From Syntrophobacterales bacterium (GTDB taxonomy: Bacteria > Desulfobacterota > Desulfobaccia > Desulfobaccales > 0-14-0-80-60-11), in contig JALNYP010000070.1 in the NCBI GenBank assembly GCA_023229795.1, positions 1-19,368 on the forward strand: a stretch of 19,368 nt of DNA, read 5' to 3'. The position numbers and the translations under genes were made by a program. The notes under the pieces were generated by a model. It saw nothing but the letters and a program-made list of their open reading frames with translations, made no database searches and was not told the origin of the DNA. This document shows positions 5,172 to 12,118 of this stretch, piece after piece. The number at the start of each line of letters is the position of its first letter. The stretch's first letter is position 1.

Positions 5172-7241
5172 ATGGATATTATGAGTTTCGCGTTGATTTG
5201 TGGCGCAGTGGGCGTGGCTTACGGCCTGTTCACCACCACCTGGGTCCTGAAACAGGACGCCGGCAATCCCCGGATGCAGGAAATCTCAGCCGCGGTGCGG
5301 GAAGGCGCCAATGCCTTCTTAAACCGGCAGTATAAGACCGTCGCCATGGTTGGCGCGGTGGTCTTCGTGCTGCTGTTCGCTCTGGGCAAATACACCGCCA
5401 TCGGCTTTGTGATCGGCGCGGTGGGCTCGGCTCTGGCCGGGTACGTCGGCATGTACGTGTCGGTGCGGAGCAACGTGCGCACCGCCCAGGCGGCTTTCAC
5501 CGGTATGGCTCACGCCCTGAAGGTAGCCTTCCGGGGCGGTTCGGTCACCGGCATGCTGGTAGTAGGTCTGGCCTTGATTTCCGTGGGCGGCTACTACAAG
5601 TTCCTGATGGCCGCGGCTCCTGCAGAGGCCATGCACGCCCTGATAGGTCTCGGCTTCGGTTGCTCCCTGGTGTCCGTGTTTGCCCGGTTGGGCGGCGGCA
5701 TCTACACCAAGGCTGCTGACGTCGGCGCCGACCTGGTGGGTAAGGTCGAAGCCGGCATCCCCGAAGACGACCCCCGGAACCCCGCGGTTATCGCTGACAA
5801 CGTCGGCGACAACGTGGGTGACTGCGCCGGTATGGCCGCTGACCTGTATGAGACCTATGTCGTAACCGTGGTGGCCGCGATGCTGTTGGCCTTCACCGTG
5901 TACGGCGCCGGCTCCAACGCCATCGTCTTCCCGATGGTCATCGGCGGCGTGTCCATTATCGCCTCCGTTATCGGCACTTACTTTGTCCGCCTGGGCAAAG
6001 GCGACTACGTCATGGGCGCCCTCTATAAGGGCCTGGCCACTGCGGGCATCCTGGCGATCATCGCTTTTTACCCCCTGGCCAACAAGTTCATGACCGGCGT
6101 GGCTGCCAAGGCCATTAAGGGCGCTCCGGGCTTTGCGATTCCGCCCATGAACGTCTTCCTGCTGGCGGTCATCGGCGTGGCCCTCACCGGCCTGATCGTG
6201 GCCATCACCGAATACTTCACCTCCAAGAGCTTCAACCCGGTTAAGTCCATCGCCCTGGCCTCCACCACCGGCCACGGCACCAACGTCATTCAGGGCTTGG
6301 CCATGTCCATGAAATCCACCGCAGCCCCGGTTATCGTTATCGTTGCGGCTATCCTGGCGGCCTTCCATCTGGGCGGCGGCTTGGCTCACCCCGGCACCGG
6401 CCTTTATGCTATCGCCCTCACCGCGGTGGCCATGCTCTCCATGACCGGTATCGTGGTGGCCATTGACTCGTACGGTCCCATCACCGACAACGCCGGCGGC
6501 ATCGCCGAAATGGCGGAACTGCCGGATGAGATCCGGAACATCACCGATCCTCTGGATGCGGTAGGGAACACCACCAAGGCCGTCACCAAGGGTTACGCCA
6601 TCGGCTCCGCCGGTCTGGCCGCCCTGGTGCTCTTCGCCGAGTACTCCCGTTCCTTCCCCGGCGTCATGACCTTTGATCTGTCCGACCCGCGGGTCATCGC
6701 CGGCCTGTTCATCGGCGGTCTGCTGCCTTACTTCTTCGCAGCCCTGTGCATGGAGGCCGTTGGTAAGGCCGCCGGCGGCGTGGTTGAGGAAGTCCGGCGT
6801 CAGTTCCGGGAAATCCCCGGCATCATGGAAGGCACCGGCAAACCCGAATACGGCACCTGCGTAGACATCGTCACCAAGAGCGCTCTGCGCCAGATGATGC
6901 TCCCCGCTCTGATCCCGGTGTGCGCGCCCTTGATCGTCGGCTTCATGCCCGGCTTGGGTCCCGTTGCCCTGGGCGGCATGCTCATCGGCTCCATCGTTAC
7001 CGGCCTGTTCCTGGCGATTGCCATGACCTCCGGCGGCGGCGCCTGGGATAACGCCAAGAAGGCCATTGAAGACGGCCTCTACGGCGGCAAGGGCTCCGAT
7101 GCCCACAAAGCGGCAGTCACCGGTGACACCGTAGGCGACCCCTACAAAGACACCGCCGGCCCCGCCATCAACCCGATGATCAAGGTCGTCAACATCGTGG
7201 CCCTGTTGATCGTGCCGTTGCTGGTGAAGTACATTAAGTAA
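5172..7241 (+). CDS. hppA: Membrane-bound proton-translocating pyrophosphatase (K+-independent type)
   Basis: This protein of about 689 residues and many membrane helices hydrolyses cytoplasmic pyrophosphate and pumps H+ (in some relatives Na+) across the inner membrane. Family motifs are clear: ADVGADLVGKVE near residue 183, DNVGDNVGDCAGMAADLYE near 209, and near the C-terminus GDTVGDPYKDTAGPAINPMIK. The stretch GNTTKAVTKGYAIGSAGL has Lys (about 469) where K+-dependent enzymes have Ala, so by the established rule this is a K+-independent enzyme, normally an H+ pump. It allows energy recovery from pyrophosphate made in biosynthesis, typical of energy-limited anaerobes. GTG 5163 is in frame but only three bases from AGGAGG (5154-5159); ATG 5172 is 12 bases away and I prefer it, so the start is uncertain by three codons. 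Codon use is very even and GC-rich, as in a highly expressed gene. A strong terminator follows at 7310-7339. Confidence 0.97.
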   Translation: MDIMSFALICGAVGVAYGLFTTTWVLKQDAGNPRMQEISAAVREGANAFLNRQYKTVAMVGAVVFVLLFALGKYTAIGFVIGAVGSALAGYVGMYVSVRSNVRTAQAAFTGMAHALKVAFRGGSVTGMLVVGLALISVGGYYKFLMAAAPAEAMHALIGLGFGCSLVSVFARLGGGIYTKAADVGADLVGKVEAGIPEDDPRNPAVIADNVGDNVGDCAGMAADLYETYVVTVVAAMLLAFTVYGAGSNAIVFPMVIGGVSIIASVIGTYFVRLGKGDYVMGALYKGLATAGILAIIAFYPLANKFMTGVAAKAIKGAPGFAIPPMNVFLLAVIGVALTGLIVAITEYFTSKSFNPVKSIALASTTGHGTNVIQGLAMSMKSTAAPVIVIVAAILAAFHLGGGLAHPGTGLYAIALTAVAMLSMTGIVVAIDSYGPITDNAGGIAEMAELPDEIRNITDPLDAVGNTTKAVTKGYAIGSAGLAALVLFAEYSRSFPGVMTFDLSDPRVIAGLFIGGLLPYFFAALCMEAVGKAAGGVVEEVRRQFREIPGIMEGTGKPEYGTCVDIVTKSALRQMMLPALIPVCAPLIVGFMPGLGPVALGGMLIGSIVTGLFLAIAMTSGGGAWDNAKKAIEDGLYGGKGSDAHKAAVTGDTVGDPYKDTAGPAINPMIKVVNIVALLIVPLLVKYIK

Positions 7242-7287
7242 AATGATGCAGGGTGCGCCCCGCGCACTCTGCCTTGCCAAGATGTAG

Positions 7288-7306
7288 GGGCGGGGTCACC
7301 CCGCCC
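7288..7306. repeat. TAGGGGCGGG-type palindrome
   Basis: GGGCGGGG (7288-7295), loop TCA, CCCCGCCC (7299-7306) form a perfect 8-bp stem. It is preceded by TAG, so the left side reads TAGGGGCGGG, the same core as the larger palindrome at 16421-16459. It sits 46 bases after the hppA stop and just before the terminator. It may be a repeat-family member and may also help stop transcription or protect the 3' end. Confidence 0.6.
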
Positions 7307-7309
7307 GAA

Positions 7310-7339
7310 GCCGGTCCCGGTAACGGGGCCGGCTTTTTT
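7310..7339 (+). terminator. Rho-independent terminator of hppA
   Basis: GCCGGTCCCG (7310-7319) pairs with CGGGGCCGGC (7324-7333) over ten base pairs, with one G-U. The loop is GTAA, a GNRA-type tetraloop, and a run of six T follows (7334-7339). It is the clearest intrinsic terminator in the window and separates hppA from the toxin-antitoxin genes. Confidence 0.92.
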
Positions 7340-7371
7340 GTGGGCTGTGCCATCGGCAACTGGGGGAAATT

Positions 7372-7380
7372 TGTGATAAT
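7372..7380 (+). promoter_or_regulatory. Candidate extended -10 promoter of mntA-hepT
   Basis: TGTGATAAT contains a near-consensus -10 hexamer (GATAAT, 7375-7380) with the extended TGn element just before it. This often makes a -35 unnecessary, and no good -35 is seen. Transcription would start a few bases ahead of the purine-rich ribosome site GAAGGAGGAGG (7386-7396), giving a very short leader. Confidence 0.38.
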
Positions 7381-7405
7381 ATGGCGAAGGAGGAGGGTGA
7401 CCCCC

Positions 7406-7696
7406 ATGCGCCTTGACGAGCTCTTGCGGGAAAAGCGGCAGGAAATCCTGGCCATCGCTGCCAGGCACGGGGCCTACAATGTCCGCATCTTCGGCTCGGT
7501 GGCCCGGGGGGAGGCGGATGAGGCCAGCGACGTGGATGTTCTCGTGGAATTGGAGATGGGGCGAAGTTTGATGGACTTGGGGGGCCTGCTTATGGACTTG
7601 CAGGAACTTCTGGGCCGGAGAGTTGACGTAGTGACCGAGCAGGGGTTGCGGACCAGAATTCGGAACCGAGTATTACGTGAGGCGGTGCCGCTATGA
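7406..7696 (+). CDS. mntA: MntA-type minimal nucleotidyltransferase antitoxin
   Basis: This 96-residue protein has the core nucleotidyltransferase signature GSx10DxD: Gly30-Ser31 in IFGSVARGE, then Asp42 and Asp44 in SDVDVLVEL, with RRVDVVTEQGL as the usual third-strand region. MntA antitoxins transfer AMP to a tyrosine of the partner HepT toxin and so silence it. I start at ATG 7406, just after GGAGGAGGG. The open frame extends upstream to 7253, but that part runs through the terminator and palindrome and has no protein-like sequence. It overlaps hepT by four bases (ATGA at 7693-7696), the classic order and spacing of this toxin-antitoxin type. It lies behind the hppA terminator, so it is its own unit, and probably came in by transfer. 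Confidence 0.92.
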   Translation: MRLDELLREKRQEILAIAARHGAYNVRIFGSVARGEADEASDVDVLVELEMGRSLMDLGGLLMDLQELLGRRVDVVTEQGLRTRIRNRVLREAVPL

Positions 7697-8037
7697 GGGA
7701 TGACCGGGAAAAGCTCCTGGACATTTTTGAGGCGATAGAACAGATTGAAAAATATGCCGTCCAGGGGCGGGAAGCCTTTGAGTCCAATGAACTCATACAG
7801 ATATGGCATGTTCGTCACCTGCAGGTAATCGGAGAGGCCGCCCGGACGTTATCTTCCACCTTTAAAGATAGACACCCGCAAATCTCCTGGACCAGAATAA
7901 TAGGTATGCGCAATATCTTGGTTCACCATTATTTTGAGATCGACTTGCCGGTGGTATGGGAGGTGGTTGAGAACGAACTGCCGCCGCTAAAGGAGCAGGT
8001 GGAAGCCATTCTCCGACAGGAAGGGGGAGGTTGGTAA
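7693..8037 (+). CDS. hepT: HepT-like ribonuclease toxin (DUF86)
   Basis: This 114-residue all-helical protein has the HepT active-site motif Rx4HxY as RNILVHHY (Arg73, His78, Tyr80). It also has the family helix HLQVIGEAARTLS and the end EVVENELPPLKEQVEAIL. HepT is a HEPN-fold RNase. Tyr80 is the expected target for AMP addition by MntA. With mntA it makes a complete type VII-like toxin-antitoxin pair, often found with defence genes. All key residues are present, so it should be active. A G-rich ribosome site at its 3' end (AAGGGGGAGG, 8021-8030) serves the methyltransferase stub that starts on its stop codon (TAATG), which suggests a former three-gene operon. Confidence 0.93.
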   Translation: MRDDREKLLDIFEAIEQIEKYAVQGREAFESNELIQIWHVRHLQVIGEAARTLSSTFKDRHPQISWTRIIGMRNILVHHYFEIDLPVVWEVVENELPPLKEQVEAILRQEGGGW

Positions 8038-8132
8038 TGGACGCCTGGAAGAACCAGCTTTTTTTCGGGGACAACCTGGAGATTTTGAGGAGCGGCCGCA
8101 TTGCCGGGCAGTGCTCGTCTGCATTAATTTGA
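8037..8132 (+). pseudogene. N-terminal stub of a DNA methyltransferase
   Basis: ATG 8037 overlaps the hepT stop, with GGGGGAGG at 8023-8030 as ribosome site. The 31-codon frame reads MDAWKNQLFFGDNLEIL and then loses all resemblance at about Arg18 (SGRIAGQ onward), ending at TGA 8130-8132. NQLFFGDNLEILR is the characteristic start of adenine-specific DNA methyltransferases of the type III Mod and related kinds, where a SAM-binding and DPPF region should follow. Here none follows. The intact start and ribosome site with an abrupt end indicate a deletion or replacement that removed the rest. The breakpoint is near 8090-8100. It is read from sequence pattern only and is too short for a firm family name. 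Confidence 0.68.
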
Positions 8133-8149
8133 TTCCCCGGAGTACGTCA

Positions 8150-8833
8150 TTGCGGAGAGTAATTAAATTCATTGGAGTTTTTTTCACTATTTTCATTATC
8201 GTGGCTGGAATTTATTTTATTTCCGAGAAGGTTCGTTTTAACGCCGTCGTCATCCACCATTCCGCGTCTTCTGTGGACAATTATCAGTCCATCGCCGAAT
8301 TTCACCGCAGAGAGAGGGGGTGGGGGGATGCCGCCTATCACCTGATCCTGTCCAACGGCAGCACGGAAATTCCTTTGGGATTTTTGGAGGCTACCGGCCG
8401 CTACCGCTATTTAGCCCCCAGCGTGGCCACGAAAAATATGTATTATAATTTGCGCGCTATCCATATCTGCGTAGTGGGAGACTATGATAAGCATCAGATG
8501 CCGGAGCGGGTGCAAGCGGCTCTGATTGACGTAGCGCATCAGTTGCAGGAAAAATATTGGATTGCCGACGACAAAATCATGTTTCATCGGGACTGCAGCA
8601 GCAGTTCTTGTCCGGGACGATTGATTACCAAGGAAAAATTACAGCGTTGGTTAGCTTCGGAAACTTCCAGGTGTCCGATTCTCCTGAAGATGCAACACGA
8701 GAAAATTATTGGCGGCGCCTGGAACCTGGTTCCTCTTGCCGGCAGAGCGGTAGCCGGGTTTGGCGGCCAGGCCTTCGGACTTCTGAGAAGCCTTCTGCTT
8801 ACCGGGCCCTTGCCGGGTCAGCCCTTGGCCTGA
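8150..8833 (+). CDS. Membrane-anchored N-acetylmuramoyl-L-alanine amidase (Amidase_2/PGRP type)
   Basis: The protein (227 residues from TTG 8150) has one N-terminal membrane helix (IKFIGVFFTIFIIVAGIYFI) and an Amidase_2/PGRP domain. Likely zinc ligands are His36 (VVIHHSAS), His146 (FHRDC) and Cys154 (SCPG); the eight-residue step from His146 to Cys154 matches T7 lysozyme His122/Cys130. Tyr63 (AAYHLI) matches the catalytic Tyr. The position two before the Cys ligand is Ser, not the Lys of T7 lysozyme, as in many PGRPs. The domain probably cleaves peptide stems from peptidoglycan in the periplasm. GGAG at 8139-8142 supports TTG 8150; GTG 8111 is in frame but lies inside the methyltransferase stub. 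The first 550 bases are clearly AT-richer than the neighbours, a sign of transfer. About 40 residues after the domain (AGRAVAGFGGQAFGLL) are not recognised. Confidence 0.85.
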   Translation: MRRVIKFIGVFFTIFIIVAGIYFISEKVRFNAVVIHHSASSVDNYQSIAEFHRRERGWGDAAYHLILSNGSTEIPLGFLEATGRYRYLAPSVATKNMYYNLRAIHICVVGDYDKHQMPERVQAALIDVAHQLQEKYWIADDKIMFHRDCSSSSCPGRLITKEKLQRWLASETSRCPILLKMQHEKIIGGAWNLVPLAGRAVAGFGGQAFGLLRSLLLTGPLPGQPLA

Positions 8834-8870
8834 GCCGGTGAGGCCAACGGCCACAAATACGAGGTAGGCA

Positions 8871-10751
8871 TTGCAATTTCTTGGCCGGCAGTACTTCCAC
8901 CGCCGAAAACCGGAAACCGAAAACCGGGAACTCTTTCTTTCAGATTGGCCTTTTCTCCTGGGGTTGGCCCTGGTGGGGCTGGTGATCTTTTTCTACCGGC
9001 TGGGGGTCCCGCCGCTCATGGACCCGGACGAGGGGCGCTATGCCGAGATCGCCCGGGAAATGCTGGTCCTGAAAGACTGGATCGTCCCCCACCTTAACCT
9101 GCTGCCCTACCTGGAGAAGCCGCCCCTGGTCTATTGGCTCACGGCCCTGAGCTTCAAGGTCTTGGGTTATACCGAGGCCGCGGCCCGGCTGCCGTCGGCG
9201 GTGAGCGCCCTGGCCGGGCTGTTCCTGGCCTACGGCTTGGGCCGGGCTTTGTGGGGGCCGGGACCGGGGGTGCTGAGCGCCCTGGGGTTGGCGACCTGCG
9301 CCGGCTACGTGGTCCTGGGGCGCATCCTCACCCTGGATATGACCTTCAGCCTGTTTTTGAACCTGGCGATCGGCCTGGGGTTTCTCGCCTGGAGCCGGGA
9401 GCGTCCCCGGCTGTGGCCCTGGGCCTATCTGGCCCTGGCCCTGGCGGTGCTCACCAAGGGGCCGGTGGCGCTGGTGCTGGCGGGGCTGGTCTGGGGGATA
9501 GGGGTGCTTTTCCCAGGAGGGAAAGCCGTTCACCCCCTCCCTAACCCTCCCCCAGCAAGGGGGAGGGGATTAAAGGAAGGGGCCTCTCTCAGGGGGATGG
9601 AACCGGAGAAAGGGGCTTCCTTAAGGCCCAAGGCATCACCCCCACCCCAGCCCTCCCCCATCAAGGGGGAGGGAGCAAAGGGAAGTACCTATGCAAGGCT
9701 GCGCTCACTAATACAGCGCCATCCCTGGCAAGCCCTGGTTCAACCCTGGAGCTGGCTGCTGCTGGCGGCGCTCACGCTGCCGTGGTTTATGGCGGTGCAG
9801 TGGCGCTACCCGGAGTTTTTCCGCTTCTTTATCCTGGAGCAGCACTTCGGGAGATTTTTGACCCCGGCCATTCACCCTGAGCCGCTTTATTACTATGGGC
9901 CGGTGATCTTGGGGCTGCTGCTGCCCTGGACCTGGCTCTTGCCCTGGGCCCTGGCGACGACCGGCTGGCGGCGGGACCCGGAGACGCGTTTTTTGGTGAT
10001 CTGGGCGGCGGTAATCGTGATCTTTTTCTCCCTGTCACGGGGGAAACTTGTCCCCTATATCCTGCCGGCGCTCCTGCCCCTGGCGCTGCTGCTGGGCCGG
10101 GCCCTGACCCGGCTCACCGGGGTCGGGCGGTTGAGCTTCAACGGCCGGTTCCTGAAGACCAGCCTGCTGATCTGGGGCGGCACCGGGGTGGCTCTGGCGG
10201 CGCTCGCGGTTTGGGCCCCTGCGCCGTTAAGCCAGGCCCTGAGCCGGGCCAACCTTGCAACTCCTTATCTCCTCACGGTGGCCGCGGTCTGGACCCTGAC
10301 CCCCCTGGCGGCCTTGCTCTGGCGGCACCTGGGGGCGCTGATGCCGGGGGCGCTCCTGCTCGCCGCGCTGCTGCCCCTGGGCCTCGACCAGGTGGCCCCG
10401 GCCCGGTCGTTCAAGGCGATGGGCCTGGCCCTCGAATCCCGGTGGCGGCCCGGGGACGCCCTGGTGGGGATGCAGCTCTATTCCCAGGGCTTGAGCTTTT
10501 ACAGCGGCCAGGTCTTTCATCTCCTGGGCTGCCGCACGGAACTGGATTTCGGGGAGCGCCTGAGGCCGGAGTCAGGTTTATGCCTGCCCGACAAGGCGGC
10601 GTTGCCGGGGTTTGCCGCATCGCACCCCGTGACTTTTTTCTTCCTGAAGGCAGATGATGTGAACTGGCTGAAAGAGGGGCTGCCGGGAAAATTTACCCCG
10701 GTGGCCTCGCATAAGGATTGTATTTTACTGGCTTATGAGGGAAAATTATAG
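8871..10751 (+). CDS. ArnT/PMT-family (GT39) membrane glycosyltransferase with in-frame repeat insertion
   Basis: This 626-residue multi-helix inner membrane protein belongs to the ArnT/PMT glycosyltransferases, which move sugars from polyprenyl-phosphate carriers onto lipid A, proteins or other acceptors on the periplasmic side. DPDEGRYAEIAREM at 51-64 carries the presumed catalytic acid pair. LEKPPLVYWLTALSFKVLG, VLTKGPVALVLAGL and HFGRFLTP are also family-typical. TTG 8871 is the only usable start before helix 1; GAGGT at 8861-8865 supports it, but the first 25 residues (RRKPETENREL) are the translation of an A/C-rich repeat. Residues about 221-270 (HPLPNPPPARGRG to SPIKGEGA) are a low-complexity insertion from two palindromic repeats, placed in a loop between helices. 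Close to lptF and sugar genes, it probably modifies LPS, though the substrate is unknown. It should not be called ArnT proper without the Ara4N pathway. Confidence 0.88.
   Translation: MQFLGRQYFHRRKPETENRELFLSDWPFLLGLALVGLVIFFYRLGVPPLMDPDEGRYAEIAREMLVLKDWIVPHLNLLPYLEKPPLVYWLTALSFKVLGYTEAAARLPSAVSALAGLFLAYGLGRALWGPGPGVLSALGLATCAGYVVLGRILTLDMTFSLFLNLAIGLGFLAWSRERPRLWPWAYLALALAVLTKGPVALVLAGLVWGIGVLFPGGKAVHPLPNPPPARGRGLKEGASLRGMEPEKGASLRPKASPPPQPSPIKGEGAKGSTYARLRSLIQRHPWQALVQPWSWLLLAALTLPWFMAVQWRYPEFFRFFILEQHFGRFLTPAIHPEPLYYYGPVILGLLLPWTWLLPWALATTGWRRDPETRFLVIWAAVIVIFFSLSRGKLVPYILPALLPLALLLGRALTRLTGVGRLSFNGRFLKTSLLIWGGTGVALAALAVWAPAPLSQALSRANLATPYLLTVAAVWTLTPLAALLWRHLGALMPGALLLAALLPLGLDQVAPARSFKAMGLALESRWRPGDALVGMQLYSQGLSFYSGQVFHLLGCRTELDFGERLRPESGLCLPDKAALPGFAASHPVTFFFLKADDVNWLKEGLPGKFTPVASHKDCILLAYEGKL
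8904..8930 (+). repeat. A/C-rich repeat arm inside the 5' end of the GT39 gene
   Basis: CGAAAACCGG and GAAACCGAAAACCGGG units form an A/C/G-rich tract like the one before the gene at 13201. It is 33 bases after the proposed TTG start and is translated as RKPETENRE. This suggests either that the repeat became part of the protein or that the true start lies further in. Confidence 0.5.
9531..9673. repeat. Two palindromic repeats inserted in frame in the GT39 gene
   Basis: Copy one has CCCTCCCCC at 9545-9553, loop AGCAA, and GGGGGAGGG at 9559-9567. Copy two has the same stem at 9651-9659 and 9665-9673 with loop ATCAA. Both are perfect 9-bp stems preceded by Pro-coding C-rich lead-ins. Between them AAGGAAG (9573-9579) can pair with CTTCCTT (9616-9622), giving a third hairpin. 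There is no stop or frame change, so the element adds about 50 residues. Such 'NPPPARGRG' peptides are typical translations of intergenic palindromes. Confidence 0.82.
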
Positions 10752-10752
10752 A

Positions 10753-10867
10753 TTGGGTTTAGGTTCTGGGAAAAGCGGACCTCATCCCGGTCTCATTCAT
10801 ATCCAAGAAACTTAGCCCAGCTTATTGATATATCATCTATAATAACCGAAACAGAACCCAGAACCCG
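10753..10867. repeat. Bracketed low-complexity repeat between GT39 gene and lptF
   Basis: A G/T-rich arm TTGGGTTTAGGTTCTGGG (10753-10770) starts two bases after the stop. After a spacer of about 75 bases an A/C-rich arm (10845-10867) ends ten bases before the lptF ATG. The right arm contains AACCCAGAACCCG (10855-10867), identical to 4280-4292. The CCCAGAACC core of the right arm is the exact complement of GGTTCTGGG in the left arm, so the arms can pair. Confidence 0.6.
10838..10843 (+). promoter_or_regulatory. Perfect -10 hexamer upstream of lptF
   Basis: TATAAT at 10838-10843 lies 34 bases before the lptF ATG, in an AT-rich stretch (10821-10844) that stands out from the GC-rich surroundings. 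No good -35 is seen at 16-18 bases. TTAGCC is 20 bases upstream; a similar TTAGCA lies 20 bases before the TATAAT at 17954. Weak support for a promoter. Confidence 0.33.
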
Positions 10868-10877
10868 CTCTTAAATC

Positions 10878-12032
10878 ATGCCCCAAATCCTTTACCGCTA
10901 TCTGCTGCTGGAAATCCTGCCGCCCTTTGGGGTGAGCCTTCTGGGGTTTACCTCCATCGTGTTTTTGGGGCGCATGATGAAAGTCACCCAGATGATCGTG
11001 GTCAAGGGGGTGGGGATCGTTGACGTCCTGAAGACGTGTGTCTATCTGTTGCCCTATCTATTGGTGTTCACCCTGCCCATGGCCGCCACGGTGGGGATCC
11101 TCCTGGCCATGACCCGGCTGACGGTGGATCAGGAAGTGATCGCCATGAAGACCGCGGGGCTGAGTTTCGGCCAACTGCTGCCGCCGGTCCTGGGGTTTGC
11201 TCTGGGGGTGGGGCTCTTGACCCTGGGGCTGACGGTCTTTGCCAGCCCCTGGGGACAGCAGGCCACCAAGGATCTGATGAAGGACGTGGTGAAAAGGCGG
11301 GCCGACCTGGGCATTCAGGAACAGGTGTTTAATACGGATTTTAACGGCATGATGCTGTTCGTGAACCGGGTGGCGCCCAAGGGCGGCCACCTCGAAGGCG
11401 TGTTCGTCTATGATTTCCGGGACCAGGAAAATCCTTTGACCATCTATGCCGAAAATGGGGACCTGAGCTTCGACCGGGAGCGGGAATCCATGCTCATGCA
11501 GCTCTATGACGGCCGCGTCATCCGGTGGGGCAAAGAGCCGAACCGCTGGCAGACTCTGGAGTTTAAGCGGTATGAACTGCCCCTGGACGTCTTTAGCTTC
11601 GGCCTGAAGGGGGCCAAATCCGAGTCGGAAATGTCCCTGGGAGAATTGTGGACGGTCATTACCACGCACCCCCGGGGGTCAGATCCGTCGAATCGGGCCC
11701 TGGTGGAGTTGAACCAGCGGTTTGCCATGCCTGTGGGCGCGGTGCTGCTCTGCCTGATGGCCATGCCCCTGGGGCTGAGTCCCCGAGGCCATGGCCATGG
11801 CCGCACCTGGGGGCTGGTGCTGGGGCTGGTGGTATTTCTGGTGTACTATGTGGTCTTCACCGCGTCCTGGCGCCTGGCCGTCAATGCCAAAATTAATCCG
11901 GCCCTGGCCCCCTGGCTCTCCAATTTCCTGTTTATCTGGGTGGCCCTGTACCTCTGGCTCCGAACGGTGCGGGAACTGCCGCTGCTGCCGGCGTGGCGGC
12001 GGGTCCGGGGCATGGTGAAAGCCGGGAGCTAA
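10878..12032 (+). CDS. lptF: LPS-export permease, LptF/LptG family
   Basis: This 384-residue protein has the LptF/LptG layout: membrane helices at about 14-33, 57-80 and 100-120, a large periplasmic beta-jellyroll (about 130-265), then three C-terminal helices (about 277-375). The text around helices 1-2 (ILYRYLLLEILPPFGVSLL, TLPMAATVGILLAMTRL, then DQEVIAMKTAGLS) is typical of LptF, which begins with a short cytoplasmic amphipathic helix. Together with LptG and the ATPase LptB, it pulls LPS out of the inner membrane and passes it to LptC/LptA. In most Gram-negatives lptG directly follows lptF. Here a sugar epimerase follows, so lptG must be elsewhere, or this single protein is a distinct family member. 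No Shine-Dalgarno precedes the ATG; an A/C-rich repeat takes that place. It sits well with the sugar and GT39 genes as an LPS set. Confidence 0.88.
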   Translation: MPQILYRYLLLEILPPFGVSLLGFTSIVFLGRMMKVTQMIVVKGVGIVDVLKTCVYLLPYLLVFTLPMAATVGILLAMTRLTVDQEVIAMKTAGLSFGQLLPPVLGFALGVGLLTLGLTVFASPWGQQATKDLMKDVVKRRADLGIQEQVFNTDFNGMMLFVNRVAPKGGHLEGVFVYDFRDQENPLTIYAENGDLSFDRERESMLMQLYDGRVIRWGKEPNRWQTLEFKRYELPLDVFSFGLKGAKSESEMSLGELWTVITTHPRGSDPSNRALVELNQRFAMPVGAVLLCLMAMPLGLSPRGHGHGRTWGLVLGLVVFLVYYVVFTASWRLAVNAKINPALAPWLSNFLFIWVALYLWLRTVRELPLLPAWRRVRGMVKAGS

Positions 12033-12043
12033 TGAGGCAGATT

Positions 12044-12057
12044 GTGGGTTTCGGGTT
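12044..12057 (-). repeat. Short G/T-rich repeat tract after lptF
   Basis: GTGGGTTTCGGGTT begins 11 bases after the lptF stop and resembles the G/T-rich arms found after other stops in the window. There is no A/C-rich partner before the next gene. A short tract like this could be chance; I list it because of its position. Confidence 0.3.
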
Positions 12058-12118
12058 AAGATAAATATCGGACTATGAAATTGGTTGGCAGGGGTTAGCT
12101 TTCAGAGAGGGGAACATT

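Noticed and set aside
5319..7280. 653-codon open frame on the minus strand opposite hppA
   Set aside because: It is the mirror of a GC-rich, evenly coded gene. Its translation is rich in Gly, His, Asp and Gln without any family motif, and hppA is certain.
7253..7405. N-terminal extension of the MntA frame
   Set aside because: It translates the palindrome and terminator of hppA; ATG 7406 has a strong ribosome site and gives the normal family length.
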